This document shows positions 7,803-15,968 of a stretch of DNA of 16,369 nucleotides, in pieces. Under the pieces are notes generated by a model. That model searched no databases, had not been told where the DNA came from, and saw only the letters and a program-made list of their open reading frames with translations. Source of the stretch: an uncultured Alphaproteobacteria bacterium (GTDB lineage: Bacteria; Pseudomonadota; Alphaproteobacteria; Rickettsiales; UBA1997). How positions within the stretch are numbered: position 1 is the first letter of the stretch; each line of letters starts with the position of its first letter. Location of the stretch: assembly GCA_903927415.1 (NCBI GenBank), contig CAIYMZ010000101.1, forward strand, positions 1 to 16,369, written 5' to 3'. Made by a program: the position numbers and the translations under genes.

Positions 7803-9255
7803 TTCCGACCCCTTCTTCAATTGCCAAGGCTACGTCAAACATGGTTTGCTCGTCAAAATGATTGGCGATGATTTGAAGTCCAAGTGGCAGTCCATCATTG
7901 TCGAAGCCAGCTGGAACTGACATTGCTGGCAGTCCAGCTAAGTTTGCCGGAATGGTGAAGGCATCGTTCAAATATATCTGAACCGGATCAAAATTTTTTG
8001 AGCCCTGAATTGAAAAAGCGGCATTGGGAGTTGCTGGAGTTAAGATCGCATCAACTTTCTTGAAAGCGGCGACAAAGTCTTGAGCCACAAGATTTCTCAC
8101 CTTTTGAGCTTGTTTGTAGTAAGCATCAAAATAACCGGCTGACAGCACATAAGTTCCAATCAAAATTCTTTTTTTTACTTCAGCGCCAAAGCCTTCGGCG
8201 CGAGTTTTTTCATACATTTCTTCGAGAGATAAGTTTTTGCCAGAGGCGCGAAATCCATAGCGCACACCATCAAATCGCGCAAGGTTTGATGAGCATTCTG
8301 CTGGGGCGATGATGTAGTAAATTGCTGGTGAATATTTGGTGTGAGGTAGAGAAATTTCTACTAATTCGGCGCCGCGATTTTTTATGATTTCGATGCCGTT
8401 TTGCCACAATTTTTCGATTTCTTCTGGCATACCATCAATGCGATATTCTTTCGGAATGCCAATTTTTTTGCCTCTAATGTTTGAGCTGAGAAGTTTTTCA
8501 AATTGTGGTGTGGCGATGTTCGTGGAAGTGGAATCTTTTTTATCAAATCCACAAATTACGCGTTGCAAAAGCGCGGCATCAAAAACATTTTTGGCAAGAA
8601 TTCCGGCTTGGTCGAGTGAGCTGGCAAAAGCGATCATGCCGTATCGTGAGCAGCGTCCGTAAGTTGGTTTTACCCCAACTATGTTGGTGAATGAGGCTGG
8701 TTGTCTGATTGATCCTCCGGTGTCTGATCCGGTTGCGCCTAAGCAGAGATTGGCAGCAACAGCTGCTGCACTGCCGCCAGAGCTGCCGCCAGGAACAAGA
8801 TTTTCATCGGAATTTTGTTTTTTGTAGGGGTTGATTACTGGGCCAAAAAAGCTGGTGGTATTGCCTGATCCCATCGCAAATTCATCCATGTTGGTTTTTC
8901 CTAACATGATGGCGCCTGCATCGAGAAGTTGTTGTGTGACCGTTGATTCGTAGGTTGGAACAAAATTAGCGAGCATCTTAGAAGCGCAAGTGGTGCGAAT
9001 ATTTTTGGTGCAAAAAAGGTCTTTGATGCCGAGTGGAATTCCTTCTAAATCTCCCGCTGTTCCAGCAGAAATTTTTTCGTCAGATTTTTTTGCTTGCGTT
9101 AAAGCGAGATCAAAAGTTTCGGTGATGAAGGCATTTAGTCCGCGATTTTTCTCGATGGCTGCGATGTAAGACGAGGTGACTTCAACTGCCGAAAATTTTT
9201 TTGCGGCAAGTCCGTCACGAGTTTGGCCTAGAGTTAATTTTGTAAGTTCGGTCAT
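7684..9255 (-). CDS. gatA: Glutamyl-tRNA(Gln)/aspartyl-tRNA(Asn) amidotransferase subunit A
   Basis: A 523-residue amidase-signature enzyme, the glutaminase subunit of GatCAB that converts Glu-tRNA-Gln (and Asp-tRNA-Asn) to the correct species in the cytoplasm. The catalytic triad is visible: K78 in GIPLGIKDL, cis-Ser S158 in PGGSSGGSAAA, and nucleophile S182 in GSDTGGSIRQPA. This matches the spacing in characterised GatA. The family is usually about 480-495 residues long; here residues from about 485 onward are read from DNA antisense to the 3' end of the membrane-protein gene and have no expected GatA counterpart. GatC and GatB are not in the window. The gene starts 2 nt after the dsbD stop, and a weak TAGG lies 5 nt before the ATG, so it is probably transcribed with dsbD. 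Confidence 0.97.
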   Translation of the reverse strand: MTELTKLTLGQTRDGLAAKKFSAVEVTSSYIAAIEKNRGLNAFITETFDLALTQAKKSDEKISAGTAGDLEGIPLGIKDLFCTKNIRTTCASKMLANFVPTYESTVTQQLLDAGAIMLGKTNMDEFAMGSGNTTSFFGPVINPYKKQNSDENLVPGGSSGGSAAAVAANLCLGATGSDTGGSIRQPASFTNIVGVKPTYGRCSRYGMIAFASSLDQAGILAKNVFDAALLQRVICGFDKKDSTSTNIATPQFEKLLSSNIRGKKIGIPKEYRIDGMPEEIEKLWQNGIEIIKNRGAELVEISLPHTKYSPAIYYIIAPAECSSNLARFDGVRYGFRASGKNLSLEEMYEKTRAEGFGAEVKKRILIGTYVLSAGYFDAYYKQAQKVRNLVAQDFVAAFKKVDAILTPATPNAAFSIQGSKNFDPVQIYLNDAFTIPANLAGLPAMSVPAGFDNDGLPLGLQIIANHFDEQTMFDVALAIEEGVGIISERTPNVNFVKQSLGLQTLISTSLQNSSDHPNFSCER

Positions 9256-9257
9256 TT

Positions 9258-11057
9258 TTACCTAGCTTTTTCAATTGATTCGAGAAGTTCTTTTTTGGTG
9301 AGTAATTCGTTTAAAACTATGCCAGATGGGGCTTGCGGACCATAAACCGCATTGAATGGAATGGCAAAACGATTATTTTTTTGAAGGAAATTCATGATTT
9401 CTTCGTTGGGTTTTGTGATGTCGCCGCGCATGGCAACAGTGCCTTCGCCTTTTAATTTCGCCATAATTTCTTTGTCCTGCAAAACTCTGATTTTATTGAA
9501 TTTACAAGTGATACACCAATCAGCCGTGATATCGACTACCACAATTTTCCCAAGAGCAACTTGGTGGCGAAGTTCAGTTTCGTCAAAAATTTTCCAAATC
9601 GCATCATAGGCGCTGCTCTTGGTTTCATAGTGTTTTTGTAAACTGATTGGTAAGAAAAAAGTTAAGAAAATTACTGCCGCTAGTGCCAAATTTTTTAAAA
9701 AATTGGATTTAATTTTGAGGCAAGCAAGAAGGAAGACCGCAAGAGTTGCGGTTAAAAATGCCGGTATGGCGCCGAGATTATGTGATAAAACATAAACCAG
9801 CCAAACTATCGTTGCTGCTAAAAAGCCAGCCATCAGCTGTTTTAGCTGCGCCATCCACGCCCCAGGTTTAGGTAAAAAATAAACTAATTTTGGCGAAAAA
9901 AACAAAATTATGTAAGGTGAAGCAAAGCCAATTCCGATAAAGAAAAAAATCAAAAAAATTGTCGCAAAATTTTCCACCAGAGCAAAAGAAATTGCTGTGC
10001 CAAGAAATGGTGCGGAGCAAGGAGTGGCAAGCAATACCGCCAAAATTCCTGAAAGAAAATTCGGGATAAAAATATTTTTTCTTTCTTCTGAGAGTGAAAT
10101 TTTCTTATTCAAAATTGTTGCCAAAAATTGATCAAAAGTAATTTCAAAAACACCGAGTAAATTGGCGATAAAAAACATCAGAATTACGATCAAAAAAATT
10201 AGAAAATAAGGATTTTGAAATTGTAAGCCCCAACCGAGAGAATTGCCGGCCAGCTTGATTGAGCAAGCGATGGCGGCGAAGATGATGAAGCAAAATAAAA
10301 TACCAAAAATCGTTGATAAAAAAGCGAAGCGCACGCGCGAAATTTCGGTGTCGGAATGTTTGATTACCGAGATTAATTTGATCGATAAAACTGGTAAAAC
10401 GCAGGGCATGACGTTCAGAATTGCGCCGCCAAAAATTGCTAACAGGATTGCGTAAAAAATGGAATTGTAGTTTGCTGTAGAGGCCTTAGGTGATGGGCGT
10501 GAGGCGTTAGTGGTTGTGATTTTTTTGGGAAAAAATTTCTGAATCTCTTGCAAAGATTTTTGATCAATTGCATCCGAAATTTTTAACGAAAAATTCTCGC
10601 TGACTGGGATGCAAATATCTTTGCAAAGACCGTAATCTAGCTTGAGAGTAAGCTCGGTTGGTAGATCAATTTTTTGTAAATCGATCTCGATTGGGATGAT
10701 AATTTCATTTTTATAGGTGGAATATTTGATTGATTCGTTACCGATTTTCTCTTCTTCAATTTCGGCATTAGGCCAAAAAATTTCATGTTGGAGATAATTC
10801 TTTGAGCCACTGAAATCAAAGCTTGGCGGCAAACCGATTCCCTCTGAGCCATTGCCGTAAATTTTCCAACCATCGGCAATTTTAAAATGGAGGCCGGCGA
10901 TTAATTTTTTTTCACCATTTTGATCTTGATAAAAACTGGCGATAAATTGTGTTTTTGCACCATTGCTCTGATTTTCTTGCCAGTTACTAGCGGCGGAATT
11001 TGCTCCAGAAATTTGTAAAAAAAATGCCGCAAAAATTAGTGTAAATTTTTTTTTCAT
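9258..11057 (-). CDS. dsbD: Thiol:disulfide interchange protein DsbD (ScsB-like)
   Basis: An inner-membrane protein that passes electrons from cytoplasmic thioredoxin to periplasmic thiol proteins. The start at 11057 is chosen because it places a signal peptide at the N-terminus (MKKKFTLIFAAFFLQISGAN, cleaved near residue 22); the frame stays open up to 11132, but the extra 25 residues look unlike a leader. Numbering from this start (599 residues), the periplasmic alpha domain has CKDIC (C145, C149), as in the ScsB-like branch. The membrane domain has the redox pair in NVMPCVLPV (C219) and LATPCSAPF (C347), with about eight helices. The C-terminal thioredoxin-like domain carries ADWCITCK (C515, C518). 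All three redox pairs are present, so it should be functional. It is followed at 2 nt by gatA. Confidence 0.93.
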   Translation of the reverse strand: MKKKFTLIFAAFFLQISGANSAASNWQENQSNGAKTQFIASFYQDQNGEKKLIAGLHFKIADGWKIYGNGSEGIGLPPSFDFSGSKNYLQHEIFWPNAEIEEEKIGNESIKYSTYKNEIIIPIEIDLQKIDLPTELTLKLDYGLCKDICIPVSENFSLKISDAIDQKSLQEIQKFFPKKITTTNASRPSPKASTANYNSIFYAILLAIFGGAILNVMPCVLPVLSIKLISVIKHSDTEISRVRFAFLSTIFGILFCFIIFAAIACSIKLAGNSLGWGLQFQNPYFLIFLIVILMFFIANLLGVFEITFDQFLATILNKKISLSEERKNIFIPNFLSGILAVLLATPCSAPFLGTAISFALVENFATIFLIFFFIGIGFASPYIILFFSPKLVYFLPKPGAWMAQLKQLMAGFLAATIVWLVYVLSHNLGAIPAFLTATLAVFLLACLKIKSNFLKNLALAAVIFLTFFLPISLQKHYETKSSAYDAIWKIFDETELRHQVALGKIVVVDITADWCITCKFNKIRVLQDKEIMAKLKGEGTVAMRGDITKPNEEIMNFLQKNNRFAIPFNAVYGPQAPSGIVLNELLTKKELLESIEKAR

Positions 11058-11154
11058 CCGAAGGAATTTGAAGATTGAAAATCTGATATCTGAAAATAGT
11101 TTGCTGCAGCTTTTGTCTTGCGTTGTTCTCAACTTAATTTCCTGAATTTTTAAA
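11058..11154. promoter_or_regulatory. Divergent intergenic region between dsbD and the zinc-finger gene
   Basis: This 97-nt stretch separates two divergent genes and must hold promoters for both operons unless dsbD starts at 11132. TTGTCT at 11113-11118, with TAATTT 16 nt further on, is a weak sigma70-like candidate for the + strand operon. No convincing boxes were found for dsbD and no operator is recognisable. Confidence 0.3.
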
Positions 11155-11364
11155 ATGAATCCTCAAGTTAATTATAAAATTGATCAGTTTGAAATTACCC
11201 ATACTCATTCCGAAAAAGTTTCTTGCAGCGGCAAAGATCAATCCTCAGGACATCCCCTAGTATACCTCAATATTGGAAAAAATGATTCGATAACTTGCCC
11301 TTACTGCAGCAAAACTTTTGTGCTCGAAAAAAAGCGAAACAGAAAAATCAAAAATAATTTTTAA
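11155..11364 (+). CDS. Zinc-finger protein, NDUFS6/zf-CHCC type
   Basis: A 69-residue protein with the pattern C24-x8-H33-x14-C48-x2-C51 and the hallmark stretch GHPLVYLNI followed by ITCPYCSKTFVL. This is the zf-CHCC domain, found as a small free-standing protein in alphaproteobacteria and as subunit NDUFS6 of mitochondrial complex I, where it binds zinc and helps in assembly. A role with NADH dehydrogenase is therefore likely but inferred from the family. The very basic C-terminal tail (KKRNRKIKNN) is unremarkable. The stop codon lies 1 nt before the purA ATG, so the two are co-transcribed and perhaps coupled. No Shine-Dalgarno motif is seen. Confidence 0.9.
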   Translation: MNPQVNYKIDQFEITHTHSEKVSCSGKDQSSGHPLVYLNIGKNDSITCPYCSKTFVLEKKRNRKIKNNF

Positions 11365-11365
11365 A

Positions 11366-12637
11366 ATGACGAATACAGCAATTATCGGCTTGCAATGGGG
11401 CGATGAGGGAAAAGGAAAAATCGTGGATTTTTTAGCGGATAAATTTGATGCCGTAGTGCGTTTTCAAGGCGGTCACAATGCTGGTCACACCATTAAGGTT
11501 GGCGATCAAACTTACAAATTAAGTCTACTTCCTTCTGGCATAATTCGCGGAAAATTTTCAGTGATTGGAAGCGGCGTAGTTGTTGATCCAATTGCACTTT
11601 TTGCTGAGATAAAGAAAATTGAAGAAGCGGGCATAAAAATCACGACAGAAAGTCTTGCTGTTGCTGATAATGCCTGTTTGATTTTATCGATTCATCGCGA
11701 TCTAGATCAGCTTTTAGAAGGCAAAAAGGGTGAGAAAAAAATTGGCACTACCGGACGCGGAATTGGTCCGGCATATGAAGACCGCGCCGGTCGAAGAGCA
11801 CTTCGTATTTGTGATTTAATCGATGATAAAATCCTCCAAGAGCGTTTGGAAAATCTACTTTTTTATCACAATCTTTTACGCAAAAGCTTGGGTGCAGAGT
11901 TGGTTTTGGTTGAGCAAATTATTGCGGAATTACAACCGATTCGTGAGCGCCTACTTTCTCACGCCAAACCAGCTTTTGAAATCGCAAAAAAATTATCTTC
12001 CTGCAAAAACGTGATGTTCGAAGGTGCGCAAGGAGCTTTGCTGGACGTGTCTTATGGCACATTCCCCTTTGTCACATCCAGCAACACAATGGCTGGTCAA
12101 ATCGCTCTTGGCTCTTGCCTAGGTGTGGCCGATTTACACAAAACAATCGGCATTTTGAAGGCCTACACAACTCGCGTTGGATCTGGCCCATTTCCAACTG
12201 AGCTGAATGATGAAGTTGGAAAATTTTTGCGTATCGAAGGAAATGAGGTCGGAACAGTTACCGGTCGAGATAGGCGTTGTGGTTGGTTTGATGCGGTTTT
12301 AGTGCGTCAGGCAATTCAACTTTCTTCCGTAAAAGAAATCGCGCTAACCAAGCTCGACGTGCTTGACAAGTTAGAAAAAATTAAAATTTGCGTCAGTTAT
12401 AAAATCGTTGGGAAGGCTTATGATTACATGCCTCAAGCCAATCATCTCTGGGAAAAAATTGAACCAGTTTACGAAGAAATCGAGGGCTGGAAGCAGAGCA
12501 CTGTCGGCGTAAAATCTTTTGCCGAATTACCCCAAAAAGCTCGTGATTACATTGCGAGGATTGAAGAATTGTGTGATGTGAAGGCTGCAATTATTTCAAC
12601 TGGTCCGAAGCGTTCAGAAACAATTGTGGTGAGTTAA
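11366..12637 (+). CDS. purA: Adenylosuccinate synthetase
   Basis: This enzyme makes adenylosuccinate from IMP and aspartate with GTP, the first committed step to AMP, in the cytoplasm. The start at 11366 gives 423 residues, the usual family length; the frame is open 48 nt further upstream, but that part overlaps the zinc-finger gene and is not conserved. The N-terminal motif GLQWGDEGKGK holds the catalytic D13, and GGHNAGHT holds H41. The IMP and GTP loops are visible as GTTGRGIGPAYEDRAGR (127-143), FEGAQGALLDVSYGTFPFVT, TRVGSGPFPTEL and GRDRRCGWFDA. It lies between the NDUFS6-like gene (1-nt gap) and the glycosyltransferase (3-nt gap). Confidence 0.98.
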   Translation: MTNTAIIGLQWGDEGKGKIVDFLADKFDAVVRFQGGHNAGHTIKVGDQTYKLSLLPSGIIRGKFSVIGSGVVVDPIALFAEIKKIEEAGIKITTESLAVADNACLILSIHRDLDQLLEGKKGEKKIGTTGRGIGPAYEDRAGRRALRICDLIDDKILQERLENLLFYHNLLRKSLGAELVLVEQIIAELQPIRERLLSHAKPAFEIAKKLSSCKNVMFEGAQGALLDVSYGTFPFVTSSNTMAGQIALGSCLGVADLHKTIGILKAYTTRVGSGPFPTELNDEVGKFLRIEGNEVGTVTGRDRRCGWFDAVLVRQAIQLSSVKEIALTKLDVLDKLEKIKICVSYKIVGKAYDYMPQANHLWEKIEPVYEEIEGWKQSTVGVKSFAELPQKARDYIARIEELCDVKAAIISTGPKRSETIVVS

Positions 12638-12640
12638 AAA

Positions 12641-13825
12641 ATGGAAAATCAGAAAAAACCGGTAATAATGCAAATCCTTCCAGCCCTTGAAAATGGTGGG
12701 GTAGAGAGGGGCGTTATCGATATTTCTAAGGCGTTAAAAAAAGCTGATTTTGAACCAATCGTGGTTTCAAAAGGCGGGGTTTTGGTTTATCAATTGCGTG
12801 AGGCGAGAGTAAGACATATCGAGCTTGCAGCGCATAGCAAAAATCCTCTGATAATTTTTTTAAACTACAAAAAACTCGTTAAACTCATTCAAGAAAATCA
12901 GGTTGATATCATACATGCCAGATCAAGAGCTCCAATGTGGAGCGCTGTTTTAGCCTGCAAAAAAACTGGCATAAAATTAGTTTCAACTGTGCATGGAACT
13001 TACTCGCTAAATTTTTTTAAATGGCAGAATTTTTTTCTCAAAAAAATTTACAATTCAGTGATGTTGAAAGCGGATGCGATCATTGTCGTTTCTAGCTTCA
13101 TTCGCGAGTATCTTTTACAGAATTATCAAGAAAAAGATCGTCAATTTCCTTTTGAAAAAATCACCGTGATTCAGCGGGGGGTGGATTTGAATTATTTCAA
13201 TCACAACAAGGTTTCAAAAAATCGTGTTATCGATTTGATCAGCAAATGGGGAGTTCCGGAAGATAAAAAAATTATTCTGATGCCGGCACGATTCACTTCG
13301 TGGAAGGGTCACGAATTTTTAATTGAGGCTTTAACCAAAGTTAAAAATGATTTTTTTTGCGTCATGGTTGGTTCGGATCATGGCCATAAAAAATTCAGAA
13401 AAAAACTTGAGCAAAAAATCATTAAAGAAAATTTAGCTGGTAAAATGAAAATCGTCGGCATTTGCAAAGATATGCCCGCAGCTTATGCGGTTGCACATTT
13501 TGCAGTTTGTCCCTCTGTCAAACCAGAGGCATTTGGTCGTATTTCAATTGAGGCTCAGGCGTCAAATAAAATCATAATTGCGACAAAAATTGGAGGTGCG
13601 CTTGAAACCGTAATTGATGGGAAAACCGGGTTTTTAGTAGAAGTTGGTGACACAGAAAAATTGGCGCAATTGCTAGACAAAGTTTTGGAAATGCCAAAAG
13701 AAGAATCTGACGCAATGGAAAATGAAGCGAGAAAAAATATTGAAACAAATTTTTCAAATGAAGAAATGTGCAGCAAAACAATCAGCGTTTATAAATCTCT
13801 ACTAAATCTTCATCCAGCTCTCTAA
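12641..13825 (+). CDS. Glycosyltransferase family 4 (GT-B fold)
   Basis: A 394-residue protein with the retaining GT4 layout. The N-terminal acceptor domain begins ILPALENGGVERGVIDI (12-28), with VDIIHARS (88-95) and STVHGTYS (115-122) as typical loop motifs. The C-terminal donor domain has MPARFTSWKGHEFLIEAL (214-231) and the E-x7-E motif in PEAFGRISIE (E296, E304), then IGGALETVIDGKTGFLV (317-333). Such enzymes add sugars to LPS core or other envelope glycans at the cytoplasmic face of the inner membrane; the sugar and acceptor cannot be told. It directly follows purA and probably shares its promoter. Its last 44 nt overlap the end of ribD on the other strand, and no terminator lies between them. 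Confidence 0.92.
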   Translation: MENQKKPVIMQILPALENGGVERGVIDISKALKKADFEPIVVSKGGVLVYQLREARVRHIELAAHSKNPLIIFLNYKKLVKLIQENQVDIIHARSRAPMWSAVLACKKTGIKLVSTVHGTYSLNFFKWQNFFLKKIYNSVMLKADAIIVVSSFIREYLLQNYQEKDRQFPFEKITVIQRGVDLNYFNHNKVSKNRVIDLISKWGVPEDKKIILMPARFTSWKGHEFLIEALTKVKNDFFCVMVGSDHGHKKFRKKLEQKIIKENLAGKMKIVGICKDMPAAYAVAHFAVCPSVKPEAFGRISIEAQASNKIIIATKIGGALETVIDGKTGFLVEVGDTEKLAQLLDKVLEMPKEESDAMENEARKNIETNFSNEEMCSKTISVYKSLLNLHPAL

Positions 13826-14804
13826 TCTCTTGCTTTGCGAAGTTATTCAAGACATCAGAAATTTTAACAAAATTCATCTCCCCGATTGCTGCAATACCAT
13901 CATTTCCAATAATTTTTTTATTGCGAATCCACACCAACTCATCGACTAAATTTTCTTGTAAAAATTGGGTAGCGACATTTTGTCCACCTTCGACGAGCAC
14001 AGAATTTATGCCGTTGGTGCAGAGTTCTTTTAAAATTTTTGCCAGATCTCCGCCCAAAATTATTACCGGATTCTTTTTCTGATTTTGAAAAATTTTTGCC
14101 GCTGGATTGAGATTATTTTTATTAGAAAGAATAATTTTTTTTGGTGAAAATTCTTCTAGTCCTGCAATGCGACAGTCAAGGGTTGGATCATCTTTGTGGA
14201 TCGTGTTTGCTCCAACCAAAATAGCATCGTTAATTGTGCGAAGATGATGAGAAAATTGGCGCGCTTTTTCGGATGTAATCCACTTGCTGTCGAAATTTTT
14301 TGTGGCGATTTTTCCGTCTAAACTTGTTGCGAGTTTTAGCGTGACAAAAGGCAGCCCAGTTTTTTTTACTTTAAAAAATCCGCGATTAATTTCTTGCGCT
14401 GCTTTTTCTAAAACCCCGCAAATCACGTCAATTCCAGCTTGGCGTAGTTTTTTAATTCCTTCGCCATTGACTCTTTCATCTGGATCCTGCGTTGCGATCA
14501 CAACTTTTTCGAATTTATATTTTATGATTTCATCGACGCAGGGAGAGGTTTGACCAAAGTGGGAGCAAGGCTCAAGCGTGACATAAAGATATGCTCCGTT
14601 AAAAATTTTTTTGTCCGCAATTTTTTCAATCGCGATTTTTTCAGCGTGAGGGCGACCATTTTCCGCTGTGATTCCGGTTGAAATTATTTCTCCGTTTTTA
14701 ACGATCACGCATCCTACAACTGGATTTGGCGCGGTTTTGCCAAGATTTTTTTTGGCCAGATTAAGCGCGTAAGAGATGAATTTTTTATCGAAATTTTGTT
14801 TCAT
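13782..14804 (-). CDS. ribD: Riboflavin biosynthesis protein RibD (deaminase/reductase)
   Basis: A bifunctional cytoplasmic enzyme for steps two and three of riboflavin synthesis: deamination of the pyrimidine and reduction of its ribosyl side chain. The deaminase domain (1-145) shows the zinc site PHAEK (H53, E55) and PCSHFGQTSPC (C80, C89), all present. The reductase domain (about 147-340) begins LPFVTLKLATSLDGKIA and includes DAILVGANTIHKDDPTL and SVLVEGG. At 340 residues it is slightly shorter than E. coli RibD. AAGGG about 8 nt before the ATG is one of the few plausible ribosome-binding sites in the window. It stands alone, with no other rib genes nearby, and is divergent from the lipoprotein operon. 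Confidence 0.97.
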   Translation of the reverse strand: MKQNFDKKFISYALNLAKKNLGKTAPNPVVGCVIVKNGEIISTGITAENGRPHAEKIAIEKIADKKIFNGAYLYVTLEPCSHFGQTSPCVDEIIKYKFEKVVIATQDPDERVNGEGIKKLRQAGIDVICGVLEKAAQEINRGFFKVKKTGLPFVTLKLATSLDGKIATKNFDSKWITSEKARQFSHHLRTINDAILVGANTIHKDDPTLDCRIAGLEEFSPKKIILSNKNNLNPAAKIFQNQKKNPVIILGGDLAKILKELCTNGINSVLVEGGQNVATQFLQENLVDELVWIRNKKIIGNDGIAAIGEMNFVKISDVLNNFAKQEIRELDEDLVEIYKR

Positions 14805-14873
14805 AATTTAGCCCTTACAGATTGCTTTTGCAGTTTGAGCGTAGATATTTTAGCCCAAAAATAACTTCAAAAA
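14805..14873. promoter_or_regulatory. Divergent intergenic region between ribD and the lipoprotein genes
   Basis: 69 nt between divergent start codons. On the + strand, TTGCTT (14822-14827) with GATATT (14844-14849) at 16-nt spacing could be a weak sigma70-like promoter for the lipoprotein operon. No FMN-riboswitch-like structure could fit in this short space upstream of ribD. Confidence 0.3.
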
Positions 14874-15206
14874 ATGATCAGAAAGAATCGCAATCGTAGT
14901 TTTGTTTTTTTTGTGATGATTTTTTGTTCTACCGCCTCTTGTAAAAAGAGCGAGCAAACTTATTACTATGACAAGAGCAGATTCGCTACGCAAAACGGTT
15001 ATTATAATGCTCCGCCAGCTCGAATTCCACCGCAATATTCACCCTACAATCGACCATATTCTAGAGCATATCAAAACCCGTACGCACATCCACCAAAAAA
15101 TTTTTACCCCTATTACGACTCAGATCATTACTACATTCCGCCGACAAATTATCAGACTATTCCGACTGATGACACTCACGGTGGCCCTGGTCCAAATACG
15201 AAATAA
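14874..15206 (+). CDS. Small Tyr/Pro-rich putative lipoprotein A
   Basis: A 110-residue protein of unknown function. A basic N-terminus (MIRKNRNR) and hydrophobic segment (FVFFVMIF) lead to TASC, a degenerate lipobox with C23 as the possible lipidated residue. The mature part is dominated by Tyr, Pro and Asn. Residues 68-91 (NPYA, then YPYYD at 78-82, then YYIPPT) match residues 106-129 of the following protein without gaps, so the two are tandem paralogs. A bias towards aromatic and proline residues, with no other domain, suggests an extended surface or periplasmic region. No known family is recognised. It is 9 nt upstream of its paralog and likely in one operon with it and the glutaredoxin gene. 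Confidence 0.75.
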   Translation: MIRKNRNRSFVFFVMIFCSTASCKKSEQTYYYDKSRFATQNGYYNAPPARIPPQYSPYNRPYSRAYQNPYAHPPKNFYPYYDSDHYYIPPTNYQTIPTDDTHGGPGPNTK

Positions 15207-15215
15207 TCAGTTTTA

Positions 15216-15668
15216 ATGTTTCAATCCCAACATTTCGCAAAACATAATTTTTTTTTGAAGTTGCTTGTTGCTGGAATTTTATTTTTTGTGATTTCTTGCT
15301 CGAGTGGTGATCCCTATCTCTATGATCGTCCCGGATTTGACGAGGGAAATTCTCCATCAAAAAAATATCGCCAAAACCCCGAAGGGCCAAATCGAGTTGC
15401 TCCCGATTATTACTACCGCCAGCCGGCATATCCGCCGCAAGGTTATGCGCCGCAACAGCCTTACTACTATCCGCCGCAACAACAGCCATACTACGCGCCG
15501 CAACCGTCTCCTGGTTCGAGATTTTATTCAAACCCTTATGCTATCCCGCCTACCAGCGAATATCCTTACTACGATGCCGATCAATATTACGTTCCTCCAA
15601 CCTCTTACTACGACCGGCCAGAGCAGCAAGGTGTTATAAAACAAAACGGCACTGGCGGCCCATTTTAA
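15216..15668 (+). CDS. Small Tyr/Pro-rich putative lipoprotein B
   Basis: A 150-residue protein of unknown function. The leader (LKLLVAGILFFVISC) ends in a good lipobox, VISC, with C28 as the expected lipidated cysteine, followed by SSGD. The mature part contains repeated Y-Y-x-P/Q-Q-P segments (about 64-97: YYYRQP, YPPQGY, PYYYPPQQQ, PYYAPQ), a low-complexity Tyr/Pro/Gln stretch absent from its upstream paralog. The C-terminal block NPYAIPP (106-112), YPYYD (116-120) and YYVPPT (124-129) is shared with lipoprotein A, and both end with a GGP near the C-terminus. Outer-membrane attachment is inferred from the lipobox. It ends 7 nt before the glutaredoxin gene. Confidence 0.82.
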   Translation: MFQSQHFAKHNFFLKLLVAGILFFVISCSSGDPYLYDRPGFDEGNSPSKKYRQNPEGPNRVAPDYYYRQPAYPPQGYAPQQPYYYPPQQQPYYAPQPSPGSRFYSNPYAIPPTSEYPYYDADQYYVPPTSYYDRPEQQGVIKQNGTGGPF

Positions 15669-15675
15669 AAAACTT

Positions 15676-15927
15676 ATGACTGAAATTTTAATCTACAGCA
15701 AAGACCCATGCCCTTACTGCGTGAAGGCTAAATCGCTTTTGCAGCGCAAGAAAAAACTTTTCACCGAAATCAAAATCACTGACGAAAAAATTAAAAACGA
15801 AATGATAAAAAAATCCGGCGGCCGCATGACAGTGCCACAAATTTTTATCGGCGATTTTCACGTCGGTGGTTGCGATGATCTCTACGCGCTTGATGCGGAG
15901 GGGAAGTTGGATGAGTTGTTAAAGTAA
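15676..15927 (+). CDS. grxC: Glutaredoxin (GrxC type)
   Basis: An 83-residue dithiol glutaredoxin, a cytoplasmic glutathione-dependent disulfide reductase. The active site is CPYC (C12, C15). TVPQIFI (52-58) carries the cis-proline, and GGCDDL (64-69) is the glutathione-binding loop typical of the bacterial Grx3 group. Length and fold elements are complete. The gene is 7 nt after lipoprotein B on the same strand, so it is probably in that operon; nothing in the sequence links it functionally to those lipoproteins. Confidence 0.95.
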   Translation: MTEILIYSKDPCPYCVKAKSLLQRKKKLFTEIKITDEKIKNEMIKKSGGRMTVPQIFIGDFHVGGCDDLYALDAEGKLDELLK

Positions 15928-15940
15928 TTTTTTTACAGCT

Positions 15941-15968
15941 CTTGTCAAAGTTCCAATCATCCCTAAAT
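15941..15968 (+). promoter_or_regulatory. Possible heat-shock (sigma32-like) promoter of groES
   Basis: CTTGTCA (15941-15947), a 13-nt spacer and CCCTAAAT (15961-15968) loosely fit the sigma32 pattern (CTTGAAA, 11-16 nt, CCCATNT) with about 5 of 7 and 4 of 7 matches. TTGTCA also fits a sigma70 -35 box. No CIRCE operator (TTAGCACTC and its inverted partner) is present in the 93 nt before groES. Confidence 0.3.

Noticed and set aside
11058..11132. Longer dsbD start at 11132
   Set aside because: The added 25 residues would bury the signal peptide; the start at 11057 gives a normal leader. It cannot be excluded fully.
11318..11365. Longer purA start at 11318
   Set aside because: The extra 16 residues overlap the zinc-finger gene and precede the conserved PurA N-terminus, which starts at 11366.
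14805..14873. FMN riboswitch upstream of ribD
   Set aside because: The interval is only 69 nt and lacks the conserved riboswitch elements.
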